Assembly: GCA_964230255.1 (NCBI GenBank)
Contig: CAXRGW010000040.1
Location: forward strand, 29,574 to 93,573
Length of the DNA stretch: 64,000 bases
Source: Alteromonas_E sp964230255
GTDB taxonomy: Bacteria > Pseudomonadota > Gammaproteobacteria > Enterobacterales > Alteromonadaceae
Direction of reading: 5' to 3'
Made by a program: the position numbers and the translations under genes. Positions 52,528 through 62,537 of the stretch are shown here, in pieces; position 1 is the first letter of the stretch; the number at the start of each line of letters is the position of its first letter. Under the pieces are notes generated by a model that saw only the letters and a program-made list of their open reading frames with translations, was not told the DNA's origin and did not search any database.

Positions 52528-53199
52528 TTAATCCACAATACTTACGGTACTAGTATAAGACATGTGAGCACCAAGCTGTAATGTTAGCTGATCACCATGG
52601 GCTATTTCCCCTACGCCTTTAGGCGTCCCAGTGAGCACTACATCCCCGGGTAACAAGGTAAAACTGTGTTGAATTTCGTCAAGTAACGCTGCAAAGCCAA
52701 ATAGCATATCCCGAGGTTCGCCCTGCTGACGGAGCTCACCATTGATTGATAAGGAGAATACGTGCTGCCAATCACCATTGAGTTCATCAATGGGAGTAAA
52801 GGGCGTTATTGGACAACTGCCATCAAATGCTTTAGCTCGCTCCCAAGGGTGTCCGGCAGCCTTTAATCGCGATTGGGTAGTGCGCAATGTTAAATCTAAC
52901 CCAAGCCCCATCCCCGTCACCGATGACAATATCGGCGAGCCATTTAAATTCGCGGTATTTTTACCAATCAATAGGGCGATTTCTAACTCGTAATGATAGG
53001 ACTCATTTCGCTGCGGTAGATTTATCCCCTTGGAGACGTGCATAAATGCGGTTGCAGGCTTGATAAACAATACTGGTTCTTTTGGTATCTCGTTGCCCAA
53101 TTCACGCGCGTGTTCGGCGTAATTTCGACCTACGCAGACAATCTTGCCTGGTGGATAATCGACAGCTTCACCATTGCGCCATTGATGTGAGTAGCTCAT
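52528..53199 (-). CDS. Fumarylacetoacetate hydrolase family protein (YcgM-type)
   Basis: This 223-residue hydrolase has the metal-binding residues in HYELEIALLIG (Glu-x-Glu) and in GLGLDLTLR (Asp). The sequence GKIVCVGRNYAEHARELGNEIPKEPVLFIKP is the FAHD1/YcgM pattern. Close relatives act as acylpyruvases or oxaloacetate decarboxylases. Its ATG overlaps the upstream mltB-like stop (ATGA), and ycgN follows after 3 bases. Confidence 0.9.
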   Translation of the reverse strand: MSYSHQWRNGEAVDYPPGKIVCVGRNYAEHARELGNEIPKEPVLFIKPATAFMHVSKGINLPQRNESYHYELEIALLIGKNTANLNGSPILSSVTGMGLGLDLTLRTTQSRLKAAGHPWERAKAFDGSCPITPFTPIDELNGDWQHVFSLSINGELRQQGEPRDMLFGFAALLDEIQHSFTLLPGDVVLTGTPKGVGEIAHGDQLTLQLGAHMSYTSTVSIVD

Positions 53200-54173
53200 G
53201 AACCTTTTTTAATCCGCTCTGATAAATAAGCGACAGACACACCAAAATAACTTGAGCGATTCCATCTCATCAGCGTTTGGAAGTTGTTGTATACCAAATA
53301 GGCCCGCCCTTCTGGGCCGTCTGGCATGACGAGGTTGGCTTGCATAGCAACACGTGGCAGGTCACGTCCATCGAAACGTCTAACCCCTAGCAACTGCCAC
53401 TCAGATAAATCCTTAGCGGCTTTGCGATTCAGACCTGCCAGTTGACTCAAATCCGGATCAATTAGACTCACTTGGCGTCCCCATGTCTGAGAACCGTTCC
53501 AGCCTTCACTTGCCAAGTAGTTAGCAATCGAAGCAAACACATCTGCTGTTGAGTTCCATATATCGGTTCTGCTGTCACCGTCAAAGTCAACGGCATAAGC
53601 CAAAAATGAACTCGGTAAAAACTGACTTTGGCCCATAGCACCTGCCCAGGAACCAGTAAAACTTGCCAACTCGACATGACCTGCTTGAAGGATTGCCAAT
53701 GCATCAAAAAACTGTCTGCGGAACAACGCCTCACGCCGACCTTCGAACGCCAAAGTCGCAAGCGCAGATAACACTGGCACTTTCCCCTGAATACGTCCGA
53801 AGTTACTTTCATTGCCCCATAGCGCAACAATAAATCGCTTTTGAACGCCATATTGGCGTTCCACAGCGTCTAAAACGGTTAAATGCTCGTTGAGCAATTC
53901 GACGGCTTGTTTGACTTTCCAGTCCGGAACGCGAGTTCGCAGATATTCAGTAAGCGTGATCTTGCGTTCAGGCTGATTGCGATCTCGTTTAATCACTCGC
54001 TCGCGCATCTTGATGGTAGCAAAAGCAGGTGCTAAAAAAGTTTCATCATAGCCCTTGGCTATGGCTTCTGACTTTAATCCGGCAACATAGTTATCAAAGG
54101 CCAGCTGTTGTTCGTTTGCTTGCACTGTGCTCGCTATTAGCAAAGTTACTGCAAAACCGAAGAATTTGAGCAT
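53196..54173 (-). CDS. MltB-type lytic murein transglycosylase
   Basis: This 325-residue protein has a signal peptide (LLIASTVQA) and the family-3 lytic transglycosylase domain. The catalytic Glu is in WGNESNFGRIQG, and there are a GAMGQSQFLPSSFLAYAVDFDGDSRTDIW block and an IANYLASEGW block. It has no lipobox, so it is periplasmic and soluble. It cleaves peptidoglycan glycan strands to form anhydro-muropeptides. It is followed by the FAH gene and preceded by ycgL. Confidence 0.93.
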   Translation of the reverse strand: MLKFFGFAVTLLIASTVQANEQQLAFDNYVAGLKSEAIAKGYDETFLAPAFATIKMRERVIKRDRNQPERKITLTEYLRTRVPDWKVKQAVELLNEHLTVLDAVERQYGVQKRFIVALWGNESNFGRIQGKVPVLSALATLAFEGRREALFRRQFFDALAILQAGHVELASFTGSWAGAMGQSQFLPSSFLAYAVDFDGDSRTDIWNSTADVFASIANYLASEGWNGSQTWGRQVSLIDPDLSQLAGLNRKAAKDLSEWQLLGVRRFDGRDLPRVAMQANLVMPDGPEGRAYLVYNNFQTLMRWNRSSYFGVSVAYLSERIKKGS

Positions 54174-54174
54174 G

Positions 54175-54489
54175 TTAATAATCCGCCTTGGGTGGCTCTG
54201 GCGCCAGCCCTAGAGATTCCCGATGCTCGGCTAGCCAGTTTTCTTGCTGCGGTGGCATTTGCAAGTAAAAGCCATCGCGCTCGAAAGCGTCAATCAATGC
54301 TTCTTTGCTAACGCTGTGTAAGGTTTTAGTGGTTTTCTGCGGAATATGCATGACCAGTTGTGGTTGACCGAAGCGCTCCATTAACACCTTTGGCACGGCA
54401 TCGAAATTATCCACTTCGGGAATATATAAAAACATACCGTCTTTTTTACGCGTTTTGTACACGCTGCAAAGGAGGCTGAGTGTGCTCAT
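54175..54489 (-). CDS. ycgL: YcgL domain protein
   Basis: This 104-residue protein of the YcgL family has CSVYKTRKKDGMFLYIP, FGQPQLVMHIP and GFYLQMPPQQENWLAEHR. It is a small alpha/beta protein of unknown role, often next to rnd and near minC in gammaproteobacteria. Its start overlaps the rnd stop by one base. Confidence 0.93.
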   Translation of the reverse strand: MSTLSLLCSVYKTRKKDGMFLYIPEVDNFDAVPKVLMERFGQPQLVMHIPQKTTKTLHSVSKEALIDAFERDGFYLQMPPQQENWLAEHRESLGLAPEPPKADY

Positions 54490-55667
54490 TAAATCTCTCG
54501 TAAAGGTTTTCCTAATTGGGACAAAGCGCGCCGTTTAAACAACTGCCCTCGCCAACCTATTAATAAATCGGGCAACAAACCCGTCACAGCGGTTTCATCT
54601 ATTTCAAACCACCACCATTTTAGTAGCTGGTTCAACTGTTTCTTAGACGCTAACAACTCGACTGATATGCCGTTCTCTGCGGCCACCTGCTGACATTGTT
54701 CCTTTAGACTCGCTAGTTGTTTTTTATATATAGGCATATCGGCGAGCCGCTTCACACGAGGCACAATACAGGCTTCTGGTTCGGTATTATACGCGTGAAC
54801 CGCTTGGTTCACTATGCCAATTAATTGATCACCGCGTTTGCGAATTTCTTGTGGCAACAATACTCGCATGCCCGATAACTTAGACTTACTGCGCGGCATA
54901 TGCATAGCTACACAAACCAAATGCTGCTCTTTGACAATAAAATTAATCGCGGTATCAGTTTCACGGGCTAGCGTTAAACGCCATGCCGCTAAGCGCTGCA
55001 AAACAAAGCGTTGTTGAGCGTTGAGTTTCCACACATTTCCAAAGGTGAGATAAGCATACTCCACGGGTAAAATCGCCGCTTTCTTCGCCGCTAATGTCGC
55101 CAGCTCTTGGTAGATCATTTCGCGCCGATTAATAGCATCTATTTCTGCAGCCAAATCCAGGTAACACTGATACAAATAAATCACATCGTTAGCTGCATAG
55201 CGCAATTGTTTGTCAGTGAGTGGTCTTGCCAACCAATCTGTGCGGGACTCACCCTTATCAATCTGAATGTCGCAAACTAACTCAACGAGTTTCGCATAAC
55301 CGAGCGTTGGCCCCATAGCTAGAACATTAGCCGCAAATTGCGTATCAAATATAGGCGCAGGGGTAACGTTAAAGTGACTTTGAAAAACTTCTAAATCTTC
55401 GGAACAGGCATGCAACACCTTTACGATACTTTCGTCGCCAAGCAACCGTGCGAAAGGTGCCACATCGTCGAGATATGTAGGATCGATCAAAAAGGTAGAC
55501 TGCCCATCATTGACTTGCAACAAGCCAAGCTGTGGCAGTAGCGTTCGCGTTCTTACAAACTCAGTATCAAGTACCAAGACGTTGTTGTGCGAAAGCTTCT
55601 CGCACAACGCTTCAAAATCTCTTTGGCTTTCTATTAATAGGTAGTCAGTAGTCGTTTCAGGCGCCAT
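54489..55667 (-). CDS. rnd: Ribonuclease D
   Basis: RNase D is a 3'-5' exoribonuclease that helps mature tRNA 3' ends. The 392-residue protein has the DEDDy exonuclease domain (LVLDTEFVRTRTLLPQLGLLQV, ILPH-like middle, AANDVIYLYQCY near residue 178-189) and HRDC-type helices at the C-terminal half. It starts at the ATG at 55667 and follows fadD by 9 bases, as in many relatives. Confidence 0.95.
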   Translation of the reverse strand: MAPETTTDYLLIESQRDFEALCEKLSHNNVLVLDTEFVRTRTLLPQLGLLQVNDGQSTFLIDPTYLDDVAPFARLLGDESIVKVLHACSEDLEVFQSHFNVTPAPIFDTQFAANVLAMGPTLGYAKLVELVCDIQIDKGESRTDWLARPLTDKQLRYAANDVIYLYQCYLDLAAEIDAINRREMIYQELATLAAKKAAILPVEYAYLTFGNVWKLNAQQRFVLQRLAAWRLTLARETDTAINFIVKEQHLVCVAMHMPRSKSKLSGMRVLLPQEIRKRGDQLIGIVNQAVHAYNTEPEACIVPRVKRLADMPIYKKQLASLKEQCQQVAAENGISVELLASKKQLNQLLKWWWFEIDETAVTGLLPDLLIGWRGQLFKRRALSQLGKPLREI

Positions 55668-55676
55668 TAATAGTGC

Positions 55677-57329
55677 TTAATCACGGAGCTCACGGCGTAA
55701 AATTTTACCTACATTGGTTTTCGGCAAATCGTCTTTAAACACGATGTGTTTTGGTACTTTGTAACCCGTAAGGTGCGAGCGACAATGCTCGATAACCATT
55801 GCTTCAGTTAACGCATCGTCTTTCTTAACTACAAAGAGTTTAACCACCTCACCAGAAACTTCGTGCGGTACTCCCACCGCAGCTGCCTCTAGCACCATAT
55901 CGTGCATAGCAGCGACTTCCTCAATTTCGTTAGGGAATACATTAAAACCAGAAACCAAAATCATATCTTTTTTGCGATCAACAATGTAGAAATACCCATG
56001 TTCATCAACTTTGGCAATATCGCCCGTGGCTAACCAACCATCTTTAAGTATTTCGTCAGTCGCCTCTTGGCGATTGAGATAGCCCAACATGACTTGCGGG
56101 CCTTTGACCCACATCTCACCGGCTTCTCCAGCTGCCACTTCATTGCCATCATCGTCCATAAGTTTAATGTCTGTGGATGGAACGGGCATACCAATGCTGC
56201 CTTTATAGGCCTCTAATTGTGGAGGGTTGACCGTCACTACCGGCGAGCATTCAGTCAAGCCATAGCCTTCAAGCAATACTGTACCAGTTACTTCATGCCA
56301 CTTTTCAGCCACTGGGCGTTGCACTGCCATTCCGCCACCAAGACCAAACTTAAAGTTACTAAAATCGAGCTCACTAAACCCAGGGGTATTTATCAAACCA
56401 TTAAACAGAGTATTAACGCCCGGCAAGATTGCAAATGGGTATTTAGCCAGCTCGCTAACAAAGCCCGGCATATCGCGTGGATTGGTGATCAGCAAATTAG
56501 GACAGCCAAATTTCATAAACAGCAAGCAACTGCCTTGCAATGCGAAAATGTGATACAGCGGCAGCGCCGTCACCACTAAGTCTTTGCCAGGTGTTATTGC
56601 GGTAGCCAATATACCTGAGACTTGCTCTAAATTAGCCACTAGGTTGCGGTGAGTTAACATCCCGCCTTTGGAGACACCAGTTGTTCCACCTGTATATTGT
56701 AAGAAGGCTAAGTCAGTGTTCTTGACGTCTGGGCGGTCATAACTTTGTGACTCTCCTTGTTTCAACGCTTGAGTAAATCGCTTAGCGCCGGGCAGATTGT
56801 ATTCAGGGATCATCTTTTTGAGATGCTTAACCCCAAAATTGACTATCCAACGTTTAGGTGCTGGCAACATGTCCCCGATAGAAGTCAACAACACATTCTC
56901 TACCGGCGTATCGCCAATGACCTGCTCTAACGTTGTAGCGAAGTTTTCGACGATAACGATAGTTTTAACATTTGCATCAGTAAGCTGGTGCTGTAACTCA
57001 CGTGGCGTGTACAAAGGGTTGACATTAACTACCACCATTCCAGCGCGCAGCACACCAAAGATTGCAACTGGGTATTGCAGCATATTCGGCATCATAATCG
57101 CGACTGAGTCACCGCGCTTTAGACCTGAGTTTTGCAAGTAGGCAGCAAACTGTTTGGAAAGCTGGTCAAGCTCACCAAAAGTCATTGAGTGCCCCATGTT
57201 GATGTACGCAGCTTTATCGCTGTATTTTTCAACCGATTGTTCAAAAACATCGACGATAGAGGAGTATGCGTCAGGATTAATTTCAGGTTCTATGCGAGGG
57301 TCATAATGCTGTAGCCAAACTTTTTCCAT
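55677..57329 (-). CDS. fadD: Long-chain-fatty-acid-CoA ligase FadD
   Basis: FadD activates exogenous long-chain fatty acids to acyl-CoA at the inner membrane, coupling uptake to activation; the product also relieves FadR. The 550-residue protein has the AMP-binding motif LQYTGGTTGVSKGGMLTH, YGLTECSPVV, GWLATGDIAKVDEHGYFYIVDRKKDMILVSGFNVFP (FACS motif) and the catalytic Lys near PKTNVGKILRRELR. I did not find a clear FadR site in its 126-bp upstream gap. Confidence 0.97.
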   Translation of the reverse strand: MEKVWLQHYDPRIEPEINPDAYSSIVDVFEQSVEKYSDKAAYINMGHSMTFGELDQLSKQFAAYLQNSGLKRGDSVAIMMPNMLQYPVAIFGVLRAGMVVVNVNPLYTPRELQHQLTDANVKTIVIVENFATTLEQVIGDTPVENVLLTSIGDMLPAPKRWIVNFGVKHLKKMIPEYNLPGAKRFTQALKQGESQSYDRPDVKNTDLAFLQYTGGTTGVSKGGMLTHRNLVANLEQVSGILATAITPGKDLVVTALPLYHIFALQGSCLLFMKFGCPNLLITNPRDMPGFVSELAKYPFAILPGVNTLFNGLINTPGFSELDFSNFKFGLGGGMAVQRPVAEKWHEVTGTVLLEGYGLTECSPVVTVNPPQLEAYKGSIGMPVPSTDIKLMDDDGNEVAAGEAGEMWVKGPQVMLGYLNRQEATDEILKDGWLATGDIAKVDEHGYFYIVDRKKDMILVSGFNVFPNEIEEVAAMHDMVLEAAAVGVPHEVSGEVVKLFVVKKDDALTEAMVIEHCRSHLTGYKVPKHIVFKDDLPKTNVGKILRRELRD

Positions 57330-57455
57330 GGTGTTTCCAGCTGTCTTTATTATTGTTTAACGTCACTGATTAAAATCGCACGGGAGCGACAATAACCGAC
57401 TATCTGTAATAAAGGTAACACAAAGTTAAATGATGCGAAGCTATAATTGTTAATT

Positions 57456-58337
57456 TCATTCGGGTAAGTTGCGCAAAAATACGGCGATCGATGACCAAAA
57501 TTGCTCAGTTTGGTACATATGCAAGTGATGTCCACCATTCATATGAACAATTTCTGCATTGCTAAACCACTGTATACGTTGTTGCCAAGTACCTCGCTTG
57601 GCCAGCAAGCCTTGATTGGCAATGATGATTTGCATTGGACTCGTTACACCCGCCATGAACTCTTGCGCTTGTTGTTCGGTCAAGCGAATCAATGAAGCAT
57701 TGCGCAGACGACTGTCGGTGCGCCATACGACTTGCGTTCCTCCTTCGCCAGCCTCAACAATCACTGGACGCGTTGCGCGTTGAACCAGCAACTCAACCAA
57801 TTCATAGTTCAACTCTGTGTGTTGTTGACGCTTTTCGACAAGTTGAGCCAACGGTACTGGGTTCGAAACAGAGCGTTTAGCGCGACGTTTTTGCCGGCTG
57901 AGCACACCTGAGCGCAAATTCTCTGCGACCGAGTTTTCGGTTACTATCGGCCCCATAGCATCAATGGAAACAACGGCTCTTATCATCTCGGGAAAAGTTG
58001 CTGCGTATATGCTGGATAAAATTCCGCCCATTGAGTGCCCCAAGAGAATCACATCGTGCCACTCTTGCTGTGTAATTAGTTGATGTAAGTCATCAATATA
58101 GTCAAACTGCTGATAATCAGACCCCTGAGGTCGGTGGTCTGATAAACCATGACCGGCCCAGTCGAGTGCAATAACATGATAGTCATTCATCTCTGCGAGT
58201 AACGGTACAAAACTAGCGGCATTATCCAACCAGCCGTGCAACGCAAGAATAAGCGGCTTGCCAACGAGATTATTGGTTAAGCCACGTAATGTTATATGCG
58301 GTAATTCAAACGCGATGGGGTCTAATTGGTTTTGCAT
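57456..58337 (-). CDS. Alpha/beta hydrolase (serine type)
   Basis: This 293-residue enzyme has LILALHGWLDNAASFVPLL (HG oxyanion region), the elbow GHSMGGIL with the nucleophile Ser and the late GGHHLHMYQTEQF with the catalytic His. It lies upstream of fadD on the same strand, so a role in acyl-ester or thioester hydrolysis is plausible, but the substrate is unknown. Confidence 0.83.
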   Translation of the reverse strand: MQNQLDPIAFELPHITLRGLTNNLVGKPLILALHGWLDNAASFVPLLAEMNDYHVIALDWAGHGLSDHRPQGSDYQQFDYIDDLHQLITQQEWHDVILLGHSMGGILSSIYAATFPEMIRAVVSIDAMGPIVTENSVAENLRSGVLSRQKRRAKRSVSNPVPLAQLVEKRQQHTELNYELVELLVQRATRPVIVEAGEGGTQVVWRTDSRLRNASLIRLTEQQAQEFMAGVTSPMQIIIANQGLLAKRGTWQQRIQWFSNAEIVHMNGGHHLHMYQTEQFWSSIAVFLRNLPE

Positions 58338-58481
58338 AATGTTCCTTTACCGCTTTTGTAGTTCCCAGTAAAACCTGTAATAACACTTGATGCAACTATC
58401 GTGTATCAAAACGCTATTCGGCAAGAGACTGCTGGAGGAAGGCAATAATTTGCCGCTGATTGGCAAATAATAGCCGCTTAG

Positions 58482-58802
58482 CTATGCGTAAATATCAATA
58501 CCTAACAAGCCCCTTATTTCATCTCGGCGCTGCTCGGTTTGCAAGCTTTGATAGGTGTCTAACGCTGACTGGGTCTGAGGATTGGGAGCATCATAGTTAG
58601 TCCGACGTTGTTGTCGAAAACGCTCGGCTTGCTCAAAGGCTTCAGCATTTGCTTGGCGTGAAACGGTCTGCGTAATCGGAAGCTCAGTCTGCTGACGCTG
58701 CTGTTGTTGCGCGCGCGCCTCTGCCTCACGCTCGGGCTGACGTTGCGCGGAGTTAATAATAAGTGCATTTTGTGAGGCGACTATAGACGACTCAATTTCC
58801 AC
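58482..58802 (-). CDS. Small Gln/Arg-rich hypothetical protein
   Basis: This 106-residue soluble protein starts at GTG. It has a Gln/Glu/Ala-rich helical middle (EAEARAQQQQRQQ) and a C-terminal EIRGLLGIDIYA, which looks like a conserved amphipathic tail. No domain is recognised, though proteins of this kind occur beside tsaB in gammaproteobacteria as far as I recall. It has 144 and 136 bases of flanking non-coding sequence, with nothing notable seen. Confidence 0.6.
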   Translation of the reverse strand: MEIESSIVASQNALIINSAQRQPEREAEARAQQQQRQQTELPITQTVSRQANAEAFEQAERFRQQRRTNYDAPNPQTQSALDTYQSLQTEQRRDEIRGLLGIDIYA

Positions 58803-58938
58803 TAACAGAGAACCTTGCTTTTAAGACTACTAGCCTAAGGATTATTCAACAATCGTTCCAGCTTTGTAAGCGACCTACCGTTGTGTCAGTTCCGCAACTG
58901 ATGTTTAAAGACGCGTCGAAAGGACTTGTATTTGATTT

Positions 58939-59649
58939 CTATTCTCGCCCTGGCAACTTCTTCCAAGTAACTGTATCGCGCAAATACACAGGCTTAACAT
59001 CCATAATCGATTGCAAGCGCTGCTCATGTATCGCCCTTTCAACTTCAGGGAGCATCCATTTCGCATTGGGCAAGGTAACAGATAATTCTTCACCGGGTTG
59101 TGGTAACAACTCAGATAGCTCGTTGTAAGCTTGCCAACCTGTTCCAGCAAATGCCGGAGTTGCTATCTGGGAGATATACTCACGCGCATTTTCTGGCGCA
59201 AGCACACTCTCCTTGCCTTGGAGTTTAAGTTTGTCACCCACCCGCTTGTAGTGTGCAAAGTAGACTTCATTCATGCGTGCATCGATGGCAACCAGTATGT
59301 CATCATCACTGGTTGCGGCAGCCACCTCTTCCGCCATGGCAAGCAAGGTAGAAACACCAACTACAGGAACATCTAAACCAAACGCTAGCCCTTGAACTGT
59401 CGCAATGGCAATCCGCACGCCCGTAAAACTGCCGGGACCATGGCCAAATCCAAGTATATTTATATCCCCTAACGCAAGGCCGGCCTCATCGCAAACTGAC
59501 TGGATCATTGGCAAAATACGTTGACTGTGTTGTTGCGGGCAGACCTCATAGCGCGAATAGACGTGTTGATTATGCCAAAGAGCTACTGAGCAGGATTCGG
59601 TGGCAGTATCAAGAACTAAAAAGGTCTGTTCGGGTTTATGCTTTAACAT
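58939..59649 (-). CDS. tsaB: tRNA threonylcarbamoyladenosine protein TsaB
   Basis: TsaB is the scaffold that pairs with TsaD and TsaE to form t6A37 in ANN-decoding tRNAs. The 236-residue ASKHA-fold protein has LVLDTATESCSVAL, GFGHGPGSFTGVRI and VPVVGVSTLLAMA. It overlaps yoaA by 14 bases, an arrangement shared with E. coli. Confidence 0.96.
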   Translation of the reverse strand: MLKHKPEQTFLVLDTATESCSVALWHNQHVYSRYEVCPQQHSQRILPMIQSVCDEAGLALGDINILGFGHGPGSFTGVRIAIATVQGLAFGLDVPVVGVSTLLAMAEEVAAATSDDDILVAIDARMNEVYFAHYKRVGDKLKLQGKESVLAPENAREYISQIATPAFAGTGWQAYNELSELLPQPGEELSVTLPNAKWMLPEVERAIHEQRLQSIMDVKPVYLRDTVTWKKLPGRE

Positions 59650-61612
59650 CGGACTGTTCCGTTAAGTGAGTCGCCTCACTAACTTCAGAAGGGTTTGGCG
59701 TTCTAACTTGGGTTAAAAAATCGAGTGTCTGCTGCAGATCACGACTGCGTCGCATAGGCGGAATACTGCTTAAAAAGATTTTACCATAGTCTTTGGTAAC
59801 AAGGCGATGGTCACAAATAATTAATACCCCGGAATCGCTGGCATCCCTAATCAATCTGCCAGCCCCCTGCTTGAGGGCGATAACCGCTTGTGGGATTGCG
59901 ATTTGGGCAAAAGGGTTTCCGCCACGCCGTTTACAATCTTCACTACGCGCTTGTAGTAAAGGATCATCTGGCGCAGCAAAGGGCAATTTGTCGATCATCA
60001 CACAAATTAAGTCATCCCCGCGCACATCGACTCCTTCCCAAAATGCACCTGTGCCCAATAGCACTGCGTTTTTGTCGGTGAGATAAGTACTGAGCAACGC
60101 ACGTTTTGATGTAGTCCCTTGCACTAGGAGTGTTCGAGTGCTGGTTTGCAACAGTGCTTCAGCGACAGCTCGCAATGTAGCATGACTGGTAAATAACAAA
60201 AAGCAGCGTCCATTACTCGCATCGATTACACGTTCAGCAATTGCAACTAGACGCTCTACGCGCTGGGGGGAATTGGCCTCTGGCAGGAATCGCGGCACAC
60301 ACAACATTGATTGTTGCTGATAATCAAACGGACTATCCAGTAGCAAGGTATCGGCAGACTCAAGTCCCATACGGGCCTGAAAATATTTAAATCCGCCATC
60401 TACCATTAGAGTTGCTGAAGTAAACACCCATGCCTTGTCATCACCTTCAACAAACTCGCGAAACTTATTCGCAATAGATAGTGGCGTTAAATGCAAAACT
60501 ACGTGCCTAGGTGTAGTTTCATACCATAAACTGACACCTGTCTTATCGACGTTTAGCATACCGTCTAGCCGATCCCGACTCAGGGATAAACGTTCAAACA
60601 TGTTGTCGAGATCTTTGTCACGACCAATGTGCAGTTGCATAACCTGATGCAAAACACCCAAAGCGTCCTTTAAGCGGAAAGTAGCAGTTTCTACATCGTC
60701 ACGGCATAGTGCCTTGCGCCAATCTCCCCGCTGAGGAGATTCAGGAAATAATAAGCGGAAATCTTGTAACAGTTGACGACACTTATCCGCTGCGCGATCA
60801 AGTTGCTGGGCATCTTTCAAAGACGTCCTATACAACAACGAAATGTCCTTACACATATCGAACAATTGACGGCTTGATAGCGACTCACCGAAGTATTCAC
60901 TGGCTATCTCTGGGATCTGATGAGCCTCATCAAAAATGACTGCATCAACGTCGGGGATTAACTCGCCAAAGCCAGTATCTTTGAGTGCCATGTCGGCAAA
61001 AAACAAGTGATGGTTGACAACAATGACATCCGCCTCAAGGGCTTTCTTACGAGCTTTTACGAGGTAACAATCAGAGTATTCTGGACAATCCTTACCGGCG
61101 CAGTTGTCGACAGTTGAAGTGATCAACGGCAGGACCTTTGCGTCTTCCGGGATAGCGCTAAGCTCCCCAACATCGCCTGATTTAGTCGCTGTTGACCACT
61201 GTTTGACATGGGTCATTTGTTCCAATGTTTCAGCATCCAAAAGTGTTGTCGAGCGCGTATTTTGAGCTAATCGATGAATACACAAATAATTTGCGCGCCC
61301 CTTCAAAAGAGCCGTTTGTCGCTCACCACTGACAGCCTCGCGGATCACTGGCAGGTCACGGTGAAAAAGCTGCTCTTGGAGATTCTTTGTCCCAGTTGAG
61401 ATTATCACTTTACGTTGCCCAACCAGCACCGGCGCTAGGTAAGCAAAAGTTTTACCCGTCCCAGTTCCGGCCTCGACTATCAAGGCGCTTTTATCTTTAA
61501 GCGTCTTAGCAACAGCAGTAGCCATTTCGGTTTGTGATTGGCGTGGTGAATAACCAGAAATATGCTCCGCTAGTAAACCTTCTGCAGAGAATATGGAGGA
61601 AATCTTGGACAT
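59636..61612 (-). CDS. yoaA: DinG/XPD-family DNA helicase YoaA
   Basis: This 658-residue superfamily-2 helicase has Walker A in EAGTGTGKTFAYLAPVL (about 47-63) and an Fe-S cluster region of four cysteines (CIHR, CAGKDC, C near YSDCYLV). The Walker B is DEAHQIPE, and the C-terminal motifs are LLGTGAFWEGVDVRGDD and QGAGRLIRD. YoaA acts with HolC in repair of stalled replication in E. coli. It precedes tsaB in one operon. Confidence 0.96.
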   Translation of the reverse strand: MSKISSIFSAEGLLAEHISGYSPRQSQTEMATAVAKTLKDKSALIVEAGTGTGKTFAYLAPVLVGQRKVIISTGTKNLQEQLFHRDLPVIREAVSGERQTALLKGRANYLCIHRLAQNTRSTTLLDAETLEQMTHVKQWSTATKSGDVGELSAIPEDAKVLPLITSTVDNCAGKDCPEYSDCYLVKARKKALEADVIVVNHHLFFADMALKDTGFGELIPDVDAVIFDEAHQIPEIASEYFGESLSSRQLFDMCKDISLLYRTSLKDAQQLDRAADKCRQLLQDFRLLFPESPQRGDWRKALCRDDVETATFRLKDALGVLHQVMQLHIGRDKDLDNMFERLSLSRDRLDGMLNVDKTGVSLWYETTPRHVVLHLTPLSIANKFREFVEGDDKAWVFTSATLMVDGGFKYFQARMGLESADTLLLDSPFDYQQQSMLCVPRFLPEANSPQRVERLVAIAERVIDASNGRCFLLFTSHATLRAVAEALLQTSTRTLLVQGTTSKRALLSTYLTDKNAVLLGTGAFWEGVDVRGDDLICVMIDKLPFAAPDDPLLQARSEDCKRRGGNPFAQIAIPQAVIALKQGAGRLIRDASDSGVLIICDHRLVTKDYGKIFLSSIPPMRRSRDLQQTLDFLTQVRTPNPSEVSEATHLTEQSDVKA

Positions 61613-61683
61613 TGAAAACTTAAGTTGCGATTAATTAGGGGAGTATGCCAAATAATTGTTGATATATCGCCTGTCTTTTTGCG

Positions 61684-62537
61684 CTATGAATCGCTTTTAT
61701 CATAAGGCAGCTCGCCTTGAATCAAGTCCCGTTTATCGCGCAGAGCTTGAGTTAAGAACTGCATCAATATTTTTACCCTTACGGTATCTTTGAGATCAGG
61801 GTGGGTTAGCACCCAAATATCAACCTGAGGCGTTGGTAGCGAATTTGGCAGCCATTTGGCAGCCGCACAAGATCAGCACAACTGTCCCCTAAAAAGCACG
61901 CTGTCCGGCCGAGGCCATGACCGCGCTTTAGTGCGATAAAACGGGTTACGATATCGTCTATTGTTATGCCAATGGGTACGTCTGGATAGGCTGAACCTTC
62001 AACTAAATCTGGCCATTGTTCAGCTTGTGATGGCGCGATCCACCGCAATTCATGCCTCGGAGTAGCGGCGAGCTAATGGCGGTTGGCGTAATAACACAAA
62101 CTGTAGGGAAACAGTCGATATCCGACCTAAATGCTCGGGTAGTTTTCGGGCCGCTCGAATCGCCACATCGGCCTCAGACTTATCTAAATCAGCAAAACGA
62201 GTGAACTATTGATATTCAGCTGGATACTCGGATATCGCTTGGTGAAAGCGAATAATACTTCGTGCAACAAATATTGTGCCATAGGTTCACCGATCGACAG
62301 CGTCACAGGACCAGCCATTGAATCGTCGGCTGACGCTTTGAGTTGATCAGCATTAACAACGACTTGTTCCATCCGCCGTGCAAGTGCAAGCAATGGCTCA
62401 CCAAATTGAGTAATTTGATATCCACCAACAGTTTTCTCAAACACACAGCCATTAAGCCGACGGTGCAATTGCTCCAATCGCCGTGCCACTGTCAAGACAC
62501 TCACTGAACTACTCAGTTTGAGTACCGTCCCACGCAT
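61684..62537 (-). pseudogene. LysR-type regulator, decayed
   Basis: LysR pieces lie in several frames. The N-terminal part (SSVSVLTVARRLEQLHRRL, KTVGGYQITQFGEPLL) lacks the first helix and start. The middle (LNINSS..., then ADLDKSEADVAIRAARKLPEHLGRIS in another frame) and the C-terminal part (PSQAEQWPDL) are out of register. An exact 11-bp tandem duplication, ATTTGGCAGCC twice at 61843-61864, breaks the last frame. Removing one copy restores LPNSLPTPQVDIWVLTHPDLKDTVRVK and a run to the stop TAG at 61684-61686. No regulator can be made from it as it stands. Confidence 0.88.
61843..61864. repeat. 11-bp tandem duplication disrupting the LysR remnant
   Basis: ATTTGGCAGCC occurs twice in direct tandem, 22 bases in all. 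Deleting one copy puts the coding frame back, so it is a slippage duplication that arose in a once-working gene. Confidence 0.9.
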
